Of a stretch of 64,000 nucleotides of DNA, positions 54,091-62,700 are shown piece by piece (position 1 is the stretch's first letter; each line of letters opens with the position of its first letter). Location of the stretch: positions 558,001 to 622,000 of the forward strand of contig JAQJDB010000006.1 of NCBI GenBank assembly GCA_032139905.1, given 5' to 3'. The notes beneath the pieces were generated by a model. It did not search any database. It was not told the origin of the DNA and saw only the letters and a list, made by a program, of their open reading frames with translations. The position numbers were made by a program, and so were the translations under genes. The stretch comes from Nitrospira sp. MA-1 (GTDB lineage Bacteria; Nitrospirota; Nitrospiria; Nitrospirales; UBA8639).

Positions 54091-54927
54091 TTAAAAGTTC
54101 TTGGCCTGGGCTGCTGCTCCGGTAGACAGGGCTTGATGAATTTCCTGAATGAGGCGCAGTTCAATATCGGTGACTTCAGATTGCTGAGCTGAGAACATCT
54201 GGCCGTTTTTGGAAATTTTTTCGAATTCGGCACGGACCCAAATGATGGTATGATCGGAAGGCCCTTTCTCAATCGAGAGGAGGTATTGGTTCCGAAAACC
54301 TGATAGTTCCAGTGAGGGAGGAAGTGACGTTTTGCGATCAGTAATATAGACGGCTTTTTGATCTGTTTGCATGCTGGAAAGTATTGAATAGCCGTTTTTT
54401 GTGAGTGCGCCTTCTATGATTTCTGAAGCTAAGGAAAAGGGAAACGGCAACTCCTGGCTTTGACCACCAATTTGATGAAGGGTAAGGGTCTTCCTCATCT
54501 GGTCCCTTTGGCTCCTGAGCCATTTGTTTTCTCCTTCCAACTTTCGATGTTCTTCTTCCAATATTTTAATTTTGGCTCCATCTTTTTTGGGGCTGTTTGC
54601 CAGTTCCGCCATTTGAGCCTGTGCATCCCGAAGTTGTTCTTTGTGTGTCGCTTCGGCTGTTCTAGCATCTTGGTTCAGCCGGTCGATTTGTTGTTGTAGG
54701 ACTTTATTGCCTTCCTGCAGAGATTGAATAAATGACTCCAATTTGTCGATCTTTTTGGTCAGCTTTTTATTTTCTTCTTGAAAAGCAGAATGATCTTCGG
54801 GACACCCGGTGAGAAAGAGTAGGAGTATGGCTGCCAAAAGGTAAAAGGCCTTGCTCACACTGCAGGGGAGTATATCTTGCCTCTGCCGGGATGTTCGCGG
54901 GCGCTGGAAGAATGCTTGAGTTTTCAC
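54091..54927 (-). CDS. Coiled-coil lipoprotein, unknown function
   Basis: A 278-aa protein. After ~25 basic residues comes a lipoprotein signal, KAFYLLAAILLLFLTGC, with lipobox LTGC near residue 42. Residues ~50-145 are a heptad-rich coiled coil (ENKKLTKKIDKLESFIQSLQEGNKVLQQQIDRL; EEEHRKLEGENKWLRSQRDQMR). Residues 155-275 are a mixed alpha/beta domain with NGYSILSSMQTDQKAVYITDRK and LLSIEKGPSDHTIIWVRAEFEKI. I do not recognise the family. Convergent with the DUF692 gene, divergent from the MBL gene. It probably sits in the outer or inner membrane facing the periplasm. Confidence 0.75.
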   Translation of the reverse strand: MKTQAFFQRPRTSRQRQDILPCSVSKAFYLLAAILLLFLTGCPEDHSAFQEENKKLTKKIDKLESFIQSLQEGNKVLQQQIDRLNQDARTAEATHKEQLRDAQAQMAELANSPKKDGAKIKILEEEHRKLEGENKWLRSQRDQMRKTLTLHQIGGQSQELPFPFSLASEIIEGALTKNGYSILSSMQTDQKAVYITDRKTSLPPSLELSGFRNQYLLSIEKGPSDHTIIWVRAEFEKISKNGQMFSAQQSEVTDIELRLIQEIHQALSTGAAAQAKNF

Positions 54928-55149
54928 CGGCTCAGCGCATCCGTGAATGGAGGATAGTGTTGTGATTTGATCAAATGGGTACCTTTTATTAGGTATTTTA
55001 TTCCTAATCAGTTCTTATTTCAAACTTCCATATTGAGGGGGGTATAAAGAATGGGGAATAATCTGTTATTCCTTTGAGAAATCGTGAAAATCTGAAGACA
55101 TCTTAAGGGTGGAAGGTAGGTCGTGTTGAAACATTATGAGGAATCTGGA

Positions 55150-55788
55150 ATGGATCAGTTTATTAGAATAACTTTCCCCGTCCCTCCACTTTCATGTAAT
55201 TGTTCGATCATCGGTGATAACGAAACTAAACAGGCCATTGTGGTGGACCCAGGGGGAAACCCTGAGCGCATACTCGGGGAAATTGATGCCATGGGATTCA
55301 CGGTCACTGCCGTTTTGCATACGCATGCCCATTTTGACCATTTCCTAGCCTCCGGTCATATTAAGGAGGCGACCGGGGCTTCCCTGTTTTTGCATCCGCA
55401 AGATCAGGATCTTTGGGGCATGCTGGAAATTCAATGTCGAATGTTTAATATTCCTTATGTGCCTGTCCCTCCGCCGGACAAATGGATTAAAGATGAGTCA
55501 GAAGTGCAAGTTGGTCCCTATACGGGAACCGTGATCCATACTCCTGGCCACACTCCTGGCTCGGTTTGTTTTTTCTTTGAAAGCCAAAGTTTGGTGTTTT
55601 CAGGGGATACCTTGTTTCGTGGCGGAATTGGCCGAACTGATCTTTGGGGTGGAGATGGTCAGATAATCGAGCGATCTATTCGAGAACGCTTGTACACCCT
55701 CAAGGAAAGCACGCTTGTGATCCCAGGGCATGGGCCTGAATCATCCATTGGATGGGAACGAGAGCATAATATGTTTGTGCATGGATAA
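55150..55788 (+). CDS. MBL-fold metallohydrolase (glyoxalase II-like)
   Basis: A 212-aa cytosolic hydrolase from the ATG at 55150 (a frame nine codons longer begins at GTG 55123). The metal ligands are VLHTHAHFDHFLASG (HxHxDH), IHTPGHTPGSVCF (His), FSGDTLFRGGIGRTDLWGG (bridging Asp) and VIPGHGPESSIGWE (His). The N-terminus LSCNCSIIGDNETKQAIVVDPGG is typical of the YcbL/glyoxalase II group. It probably hydrolyses a thioester such as S-lactoylglutathione or a persulfide relative. No partner genes nearby suggest a substrate. Confidence 0.87.
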   Translation: MDQFIRITFPVPPLSCNCSIIGDNETKQAIVVDPGGNPERILGEIDAMGFTVTAVLHTHAHFDHFLASGHIKEATGASLFLHPQDQDLWGMLEIQCRMFNIPYVPVPPPDKWIKDESEVQVGPYTGTVIHTPGHTPGSVCFFFESQSLVFSGDTLFRGGIGRTDLWGGDGQIIERSIRERLYTLKESTLVIPGHGPESSIGWEREHNMFVHG

Positions 55789-56168
55789 GCATTGAGGATT
55801 AATGTTTGAAAGATAATGGGACTTTTGGGATTGGCTATTAGGTATGTTGAGAAATAAGAGAAAAATAGTCTTAAAAAAATAATTGCCCCGTTATAAAAAC
55901 CCATTCTTCATTGAGGAAAGGAATCTTAATCCTAAAAAAAATGAAAAAGGGTTGAGTATTTCTTAGTACTCTTATTGATTTAATAGGGCACACTTTCCTA
56001 TTTTAATCTCCAAGAATTGCAATTATAAATACCATCTTGCGTCGAAGAATGTCATATGCTATAACCAACCCTCTTGTTGAAAACTAAGACGGTATAAATA
56101 AGAAATTTGGCTTGCGTTTTTCAGGTAAAACTTTCATTATCAACAGCTTCTCAATGAGGAGGTAGGCG
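55789..56168. other. AT-rich intergenic region
   Basis: 380 bases with no gene. It is rich in A and T, holds the palindrome GAGTATTTCTTAGTACTC near 55955, and the candidate promoter of the cupredoxin gene. Confidence 0.4.
56037..56065 (+). promoter_or_regulatory. Candidate extended -10 promoter of the cupredoxin gene
   Basis: TGCTATAAC (TG at 56057-56058, TATAAC at 56060-56065) with TTGCGT 17 bases before it, about 100 bases upstream of the ATG at 56169. Seen by eye. Confidence 0.35.
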
Positions 56169-56666
56169 ATGCACAGAGTGCTTCTATCCGTCCTTTTAAG
56201 TGTAGTGTTCGTTGTGGCCGGAAGTTCAGCAGCATTTGCGTTACAGTCCGGTGGTGTGGAAATTGGCGACCTTGAAACAGGATCTGTCGTGGGCCAGCCA
56301 TTCCAAAAGTTGGATGTGGATATTGAGTTAAATGCCATGGAAATTGGTGGCAAGAAAGTCTGGTATCCTCCGGTATCAATTTTGAGTCTTATTTCCAGTG
56401 CGACAGGTGGTAGAGCCGGAAGGCCGGTTTTGGTCAAGGTCACCAATACTATGAAGGAGGCGCACGGTTTTTCTCTTTCCGCGGCTTCCACACAGACTGG
56501 TCCAACTACGATGGAAATCAACCTTGAGTTGGCTCCAGGTGAGACCAAGTATATTGGGATACCCATCAGTGATCTCACCTATGTGACTTCGAACAGTTTG
56601 TTGAATTATAAGTGTCAACTACATTCAGCCCACCTTGGTGGACAATTATTAGTGTTGACCAAGTAG
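56169..56666 (+). CDS. Secreted cupredoxin-like protein
   Basis: A 165-aa periplasmic protein. The signal peptide is LLSVLLSVVFVVAGSSAAFALQ, with a probable AFA cleavage site near residue 25. The mature part shows a cupredoxin beta-sandwich: VKVTNTMKEAHGFSLS carries the N-terminal copper histidine. Near the C-terminus YKCQLHSAHLGGQLLV carries the Cys and two His in a CxxHxxH arrangement, with no Met ligand in the usual spot. A strong ribosome site GAGGAGG at 56156-56162 precedes the ATG by six bases, so high expression is likely. It may shuttle electrons or bind copper in the periplasm, as many Nitrospira cupredoxins are thought to. Confidence 0.8.
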   Translation: MHRVLLSVLLSVVFVVAGSSAAFALQSGGVEIGDLETGSVVGQPFQKLDVDIELNAMEIGGKKVWYPPVSILSLISSATGGRAGRPVLVKVTNTMKEAHGFSLSAASTQTGPTTMEINLELAPGETKYIGIPISDLTYVTSNSLLNYKCQLHSAHLGGQLLVLTK

Positions 56667-56695
56667 AAATTATTCAGACGTAGAGTTTTGTAAAG

Positions 56696-56735
56696 ATAAG
56701 CCCCATCCTTTTCATAAGGGATGGGGCTTATTTAA
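56696..56735. terminator. Bidirectional hairpin terminator
   Basis: A perfect 13-base stem (ATAAGCCCCATCC at 56696-56708 pairs with GGATGGGGCTTAT at 56719-56731), a 10-base loop and a short T-rich tail. It lies between the convergent cupredoxin and small exported-protein genes. Confidence 0.8.
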
Positions 56736-56755
56736 TATATGAATGCCTTTATCAA

Positions 56756-57088
56756 CTACACTTCCTCATCGCTACGACAATCCACATTAGCATTCAACGG
56801 AATTTTCTGAGCCGCAAACAGTTCTCCTTCTACAACCAATAATAAAAAACGACTCTCTGTCGGTGCCTCATCAGGTAAATTTCTGACGCTGGTGTTGAGG
56901 TCGACAATTATTTCTTCGGGGGATTCGGTTGTGGTGTTATTAATCACCCAGAAGTAATGGCTACCCTTTGGGTACAGGGTAGAGACAAACCGGTCGATGG
57001 CGGTTGAAATCGAAGGGTGAGCTGAGGTGCTGGTAAAGGAAATGAATACCAAAGAGATTCCGAGCAGGAGAGTTGGGAGGTAGCGCAT
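56756..57088 (-). CDS. Small exported protein, unknown
   Basis: A 110-aa protein from the ATG at 57086-57088 (MRYLPTLLLGISL), chosen because it begins directly at a signal peptide (LLLGISLVFISFTSTSAHP); the frame runs back to 57157 with a non-signal-like extension. The mature part contains RFVSTLYPKGSHYFWVINNTT and EIIVDLNTSVRN, ending in an acidic CRSDEEV. It is not recognised. Convergent with the cupredoxin gene across the terminator. Confidence 0.6.
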   Translation of the reverse strand: MRYLPTLLLGISLVFISFTSTSAHPSISTAIDRFVSTLYPKGSHYFWVINNTTTESPEEIIVDLNTSVRNLPDEAPTESRFLLLVVEGELFAAQKIPLNANVDCRSDEEV

Positions 57089-57316
57089 ACGAGGCCTCCA
57101 TGGTATGAGGTAAAGGTTTACTTTGTGTTGAATGTCGAGAGAGGGCTTTTTATCCATATTTCATTGTGGCTGAAATATTAACAATCTACATGATATCTTA
57201 ATATCTTATCCCTCGTCTGTTGTTTGAGCAAATCGGGAAATGATTGAATTGAGCTTGCCTGGGGAAATTTCCATGGACCGAGGCAAGGGAAGAAAAATAA
57301 GGAAATATGTAAAATC

Positions 57317-57814
57317 ATGTTGTCTTTTCTCAAAGGTAAAGGGGCTCCAAGTAAAAAGCGAATTATCTTTCTTCTGGTAATGGCCTTGTTCCTGATTTCC
57401 GGCGCATTATTGTTTAATGCTCCGGAACAGACACAGGTTATCAATATAAATTTTCCCGAGGGTGGTGTATTGAAAGCGGAGGTTGCGGATACACCGGAAA
57501 AACTTTTATTCGGATTGGCATTTAGAAATGCTCTTCCTCCCAATGAGGGAATGATTTATATTTTTGAAGATTCCGGTCTCCATCGGGTCTGGACAAAAGA
57601 GTTTCAATTTCCTGTTGATGTGATTTGGGTCGATGAGAGTAAAATTGTCGTGCACATAGTCGAAGGGGCTCTTCCATGCCGTGAAAGGCAATGTCCCTGG
57701 TATGGTCCCCCGCCTCAAGATGCGCGTTATATTGTTGAAGCCAATGCTGGGTTTGTGGACCAAGCCAAAATTAAGATAGGTGCGCAGGTAACCTTTACAT
57801 TGCTTGTCTCGTAA
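57317..57814 (+). CDS. DUF192 family membrane-anchored protein
   Basis: A 165-aa protein with one N-terminal anchor helix (RIIFLLVMALFLISGALLF, residues 15-33). The DUF192 domain follows: AEVADTPEKLLFGLAFRNALPPNEGMIYIFEDSG, VWTKEFQFPVDVIWVDESKIVVHIVEGALPC and YIVEANAGFVDQAKIKIGAQV. The canonical 'GLMxRxxLxxxxGMLFxF' and 'MKNTxxPLDxxF' elements are both recognisable. Function unknown; the family is widespread in bacteria and archaea. The stop is 10 bases before the Rieske gene ATG. Confidence 0.88.
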   Translation: MLSFLKGKGAPSKKRIIFLLVMALFLISGALLFNAPEQTQVININFPEGGVLKAEVADTPEKLLFGLAFRNALPPNEGMIYIFEDSGLHRVWTKEFQFPVDVIWVDESKIVVHIVEGALPCRERQCPWYGPPPQDARYIVEANAGFVDQAKIKIGAQVTFTLLVS

Positions 57815-57824
57815 AGATGAACGG

Positions 57825-58220
57825 ATGATGAATGATTCCAGTTCCGAGCGTGATATGGACTGCAGGATACATGAACCATTGAGTCCCAAAGAGGGATTTG
57901 TGTTTGTCGGGAAGCTGGAGGATATCCCCAAAGGAAAAGGGCGTGTATTCAAGGTCGGCGGGAAAAGTGTGGCTGTATTTCGCATTGATGATCGGTGCTT
58001 TGCTATTAATGATATTTGTCCGCACCAGGGAGCCTCATTGGGGAAAGGCCGATTGAAAGGTTTTGTGGTTTCTTGTCCGTGGCATCATCAACAATTTGAC
58101 ATTCGATCGGGATTCGGGCCAGATGGCGGAGGTTATTGTGTGGTCAATTATGATGTGGTGGTTGATAAGGGAAATGTTTTTGTCTGTCTGAAAAAACGTG
58201 ATTGGCTGACAGGAGAATGA
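57825..58220 (+). CDS. Rieske [2Fe-2S] domain protein
   Basis: A 131-aa soluble Rieske protein. The cluster ligands are in DICPHQGASLG (Cys, His) and SCPWHHQQFDIRSG (Cys, His), the C-x-H...C-x2-H pattern of ferredoxin-type or NirD-type Rieske proteins. FVFVGKLEDIPKGKGRVFKVGGKSVAVFRIDDRCFAIND precedes it. The start is ATG 57825 (or 57828); a TTG start at 57804 would overlap the DUF192 gene. It probably carries electrons for an oxygenase or reductase not in this window. Likely an operon with the next two genes. Confidence 0.87.
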   Translation: MMNDSSSERDMDCRIHEPLSPKEGFVFVGKLEDIPKGKGRVFKVGGKSVAVFRIDDRCFAINDICPHQGASLGKGRLKGFVVSCPWHHQQFDIRSGFGPDGGGYCVVNYDVVVDKGNVFVCLKKRDWLTGE

Positions 58221-58269
58221 TAGATTTTACAGGCGTAACAAGGAGTCAAGGTTTCGTCAAGGTGAAAGC

Positions 58270-58584
58270 ATGAACATAGAGCAGGTGCAGACAAAAACTA
58301 TTCAGGTGTTCAAATCGGCCACCTTTATGGTGCATTTATGGGAAGATCGGACCCGCGGGGAACAATGGGTGCCAAGTTATGACCCTAAAGCGCTGGGATT
58401 GGTGGGAGATGAATTTCTTCGAACTGTTAGTAATAATGCGGTAGATTCCGGTCGGCGATCATTTGAATTTCAAGCGTTGGAACCAGGGACCCATCATTTG
58501 GAATTTAGTAAAAGGATGGCTTGGAAGTTTACAGCAGAGGATCGACGGATTTTTAAGGTCATTGTCCTGCAGTCACCTTCCTGA
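58270..58584 (+). CDS. Chagasin-like (I42) small protein
   Basis: A 104-aa protein: FMVHLWEDRTRGEQWVPSYDPKALGLVGDEF, then RRSFEFQALEPGTHHLEFSKRMAWKF. The arrangement of a GxxW turn, a long loop and a C-terminal 'R..W' strand resembles the chagasin/I42 cysteine-protease inhibitor fold. No signal peptide is visible, so it would be cytosolic. It lies between the Rieske and aminotransferase genes on the same strand, with 13 bases to the next start. Function inferred only from fold resemblance. Confidence 0.5.
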   Translation: MNIEQVQTKTIQVFKSATFMVHLWEDRTRGEQWVPSYDPKALGLVGDEFLRTVSNNAVDSGRRSFEFQALEPGTHHLEFSKRMAWKFTAEDRRIFKVIVLQSPS

Positions 58585-58597
58585 ATAAATTTTCATC

Positions 58598-59452
58598 ATG
58601 CCGGATATCGGGTATCTCAATGGACACTTTTCTCCATTAGGAGAGGTGAAGATCTCTCCGGATGATCGTGGGTTCTTATTTGGGGATGGTGTCTATGAGG
58701 TTATTCGTGCTTATCATGGGGTTCCCGCCTTTTTGGGTGAGCATTTCAAGAGGCTCGTTAGGAGTGCCAAAGAAATCCAGCTCCCTTTTTCTTTAGAACA
58801 AGCCGAATTTCAGCGTCTCCTACTTCACGGCCTTCAGCAGAGTGGGTATCAGGAAGGGAAAATCTATATTCAGGTGACCAGAGGGGTGGCTCCACGGGAG
58901 CATATCTTCCCCCCAATTGGAGAACCAACGGTCTTTTTGGCATTTCGGAAAATGGTTGCCTTGCCGACAGAAGTCTGCCAACGGGGAGTCAATGTCATTA
59001 CCCTACCTGATACACGTTGGCACCGCTGTGATATAAAAAGCCTGAATTTGCTTCCGAATGTATTGGCTAAGCAAAAGGCCCGGGAGGCCAATGCCTTTGA
59101 GGGAATTTTTGTGAGAGACGGACAGGTGACCGAAGGGGCTACCAGTAATATCTTTGCTGTGAAAAATGGCACAATTATCACTCCGGAACGCAATCATTTG
59201 GTTCTCGCCGGTGTGACGCAACAGCAGGTGGTGACCTTAGCTCAGGCAAAAGGTTTAAACGTCCAATTTCGACCTATTCCTATTTCAGAGTTCCTGCAAT
59301 CCGACGAAGCCTTTCTTGTGGGTACCACAATTGAAATTCTGCCAGTCATTCAAGTTAATGGGGAAACGCTACGGGATGGAAAGCCTGGTCCCATTACCAC
59401 AATTCTGCAACAGCAGTTTACTGCCCATGTTTCCCGCCTCACGATGTCGTAG
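58598..59452 (+). CDS. dat: D-amino-acid transaminase (class IV aminotransferase)
   Basis: A 284-aa PLP enzyme of fold type IV that interconverts D-amino acids and 2-oxo acids. The N-terminus is YLNGHFSPLGEVKISPDDRGFLFGDGVYEVIRAYHGVPAFLGEHFKRL, YIQVTRGVAPREHIFP follows, and the PLP lysine is in RCDIKSLNLLPNVLAKQKA near residue 145. EGIFVRDGQVTEGATSNIFAVKNG is the cofactor loop. The RxH-type substrate motif (GVAPREH) favours the D-amino-acid group over branched-chain aminotransferases, but aminodeoxychorismate lyase remains possible. Confidence 0.82.
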   Translation: MPDIGYLNGHFSPLGEVKISPDDRGFLFGDGVYEVIRAYHGVPAFLGEHFKRLVRSAKEIQLPFSLEQAEFQRLLLHGLQQSGYQEGKIYIQVTRGVAPREHIFPPIGEPTVFLAFRKMVALPTEVCQRGVNVITLPDTRWHRCDIKSLNLLPNVLAKQKAREANAFEGIFVRDGQVTEGATSNIFAVKNGTIITPERNHLVLAGVTQQQVVTLAQAKGLNVQFRPIPISEFLQSDEAFLVGTTIEILPVIQVNGETLRDGKPGPITTILQQQFTAHVSRLTMS

Positions 59453-59603
59453 TTTCTAAAAGTCAGAATTTTTAATCTGAAGGGGAATTAAACTGGCAGC
59501 CATTCGGCGACCGTTTGCCTAGATTTACATTTTCATTTCGGGTATGCCATTTTAATATTTCTGATGATAAATGCGAATGAAATCAAACTTAAATCTTTCG
59601 GAC

Positions 59604-59632
59604 TTGACAGCCTGAATCGATTGGATTACCTT
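59604..59632 (+). promoter_or_regulatory. Candidate promoter of the multicopper oxidase
   Basis: A perfect TTGACA (59604-59609) and a weak TACCTT (59627-59632) separated by 17 bases, about 100 bases before the start at 59731. The weak -10 suggests an activator. Confidence 0.35.
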
Positions 59633-59730
59633 TGGCCCTTCCCAACATTTTGATGGAATATTATCGACTGTTTGATTTGTAAGAAAAGTCTTTGGTTTGT
59701 CAGTTTATTTCACATTAAGGAGGCCGGTCC

Positions 59731-62700
59731 ATGTTTCACGTGAAATCTAGGAAAGCCATCACCACACTTTCCATTGGATTGTTAGTCGGGGGAACAAGTT
59801 TTTTGTCAGGGGGAACGCTCCTGGCCGAAGAAATCCAGGATAAAGTTATGCACAGCACGGGAATGGTTCATCAAGAATCACCTGGATGGGCAGAGCGGTT
59901 AAAGGGGCAGACAATCATGGAGGACACCCAGGAAGGTCGTCCGAACCGGGCCGCCATGGTAGAACGCCAACATGATCGGATCATGTTGAGAATGGAAAAC
60001 GAATCCGGTGCCCAACATGCCGACCATACAGCGACCGGTTTTTATAATACGATGACCAACATGCATCAATATGGCGCAGGAGGCCAGGATTTACTTTTGG
60101 CATCCGATCGGAATGTGGAACCTGTTGCGGCGAGTGGTGGAAATTGTCCATCAACTGCCCCTGTCAGGGAATATGACATTTCCGCCATCAATGCCGAGAT
60201 TACCCTCAACCAATGGCTTGATTACTATCCGGGCTACATGTATGTCCTGACGGAGAATATCGATAAGGTACGCGAAGAGGAAACCAAGAATGCGGAAGCG
60301 AGAGAGGTGGATGGTCATGGTGACCCCGGCGCGGTGACAAACGGTCTTCAGAACCAATGGATTCAACCTCTTGTGATCAGAGGAAATCAAGGCGATTGTG
60401 TGAAATTCACTCTCCGGAATCAACTCGAGTTTGGTGAGGAGGCCAGTCTCCACATTCATGGCTCGAATATGGTTATCAGCAAAACCGGACAGCCTGCTAC
60501 GACAACCAATCGTGACACCGTGGCTGAAGAAGGGCAAGTCGTAGAGATGGAATGGTATATCCATCCAGACACCCAGGAGGGTGGCCGACAATTTCATACA
60601 TTTAGTAATGATCGCGAATTAACGGTTATGGGTCTCATGGGGACCTTTGTGGTTGAACCACACGGTTCCGAATATTTGGATCCGTTAGGAAACGGGGACC
60701 CAACACCTATGGCCAGCGGATGGCAGGCCATTATCAAAAATGGAACGGGGCCTGATTTTCGTGAGTTTGTGTTGATTTACCATGAGGTTGGTGACGAAGC
60801 GTTTCGTCCGGTAAATAAACATGGTGATTTCTTGCCACAACGGGATCCTCTTACCGATGCCTATCGGCCAGGGGCTCGAGCTCTCAATTATCGAAGTGAG
60901 CCGTTTGGCATTAACAACATGCATGTGCAGCACGAATATTTCGGTTTTGAAGATGAATCGATGGGCTATAGTTCTTACACTTTTGGTGATGCACCAACGA
61001 CGATTCCTCGATCCTATCTCGGCGATCCTGCCAAGTTCAGACTAGTTCACGGAGGGTCTGAGGTATTCCATTCCCACCATCCACATGGTGGGACGATCCG
61101 ATGGCCGAGAAGCCCGCGGGCCATTGACGAAATGCCACTATGGCATGCCGCGAAAAACGGTCCCGTCAAATATCCGGTCATCAGGACTAAAACCGACAGG
61201 GTTGATGTGGAAGTAATCGGACCATCAGAAGCTTTGGATTTGGAGACGGAATGTGGGTCAGGCTTATGCCAACAATTGGCAGGGGACTTTCTGTTTCATT
61301 GCCATGTGGCCCATCATTACGTTGCGGGAATGTGGGGGTATTGGCGTGTATATAACACCATGCAGACAGATGACAACCGCACGGATGTCATGCCAAACCT
61401 CAGAGAGTTGCCCGATAGAAAAGGTCGGATGAAGGCGGGTGTCACTTCTGATCAATTGATTGGAAAAACGGTCGATTGGTTTGGGAAAAAATTCACCATC
61501 GTGGAAAAAGGAAAGAGCGATTGGAAATCGAACCCAGCGGTCATCAATATTAAAGAATGGGTGGAAATTCAGTTGCCGGCCCAAGGGAAGCCTGGTCATA
61601 AAGATGACGAAAAGGGTCAGATTATTTCTTATGATGCGACGGTACTGGATTGGGCATGGGATGGTAATAAAGCCATGTCTGAGAAAGAAAGCACAATTGA
61701 GAATCCCAAGTACCATTCTCCAACACCTGGGAAACGTCGACCAATTCTGTTTGAGTCGAGAACCGGAAAGGTGTCATGGCCGCATCTGACGCCACATTTC
61801 GGAAAACGGGTCATGTTCCCACCAAATCACAATCCAGCCCCATGGTTGGAAATGATTCATCAGGATGAAAATGGTCTACGAACTTCTGAGCCAGCCCAAC
61901 CGGGAGAAAACGGCCGATGGAGTTTGTGTCCGGAGAATGCCGGACGAAAGTATTACAATATTCATTTCATCAATACTCCAATTGAAATGGCCGGCCCTCA
62001 GGGTAAGGAAGCTCCTGTCATTGACCCCTACGGGTTAATTTATGTCCTCCATGAAGAGGAGGAGGAAACACGAAAAAATAACGACAAAAAATTACCGTTG
62101 GTGTTTCGTGCCAACATTTATGATTGTATTGACTATACGTTGACCAGCGAATGGTTGGATGACGACTTTACAAACTTCCAATCCTCCAAAATTAATATTC
62201 ATCCTCATTTTCTCCAATTCGACAACCAGGCATCGGATGGAGTGATCACCGGTTTTTCATATGAACAGTCTGTCCGTCCGTTTACAATGCTGGAGAAAAA
62301 GACCAAGAAGGGTCTTCCTGTGCCGATGAATACAGTCTTTACGGCAAAGGCAAAAAAAGGCGATTCCAGCATTAAGGTCAAAAATGCGGCGCAATACCAT
62401 GTCAATACGGAATTGTTGGTTGGTGCCGATAATGTCAAGGGCAACGAGATTCGTCGCATCAAATCTATTAAGGGCGACACCATTACCTTTGTTCGACCCC
62501 TGAAGCATGATCATCCCGTCGGGGATATCGTGACGGTGGAATTTGTGCGGTCACGCCTTTGGGCTGATGCTGACGTGGGAACCGTGTTTTGGCATGATCA
62601 TGCCTTCGGGGCCACTACTTGGCCTCATGGTGGATTCGGCACCTTAGTCGTGGAACCAGTTGGATCAACCTATCATGATCCTAAGACCGGGAAACTGGTC

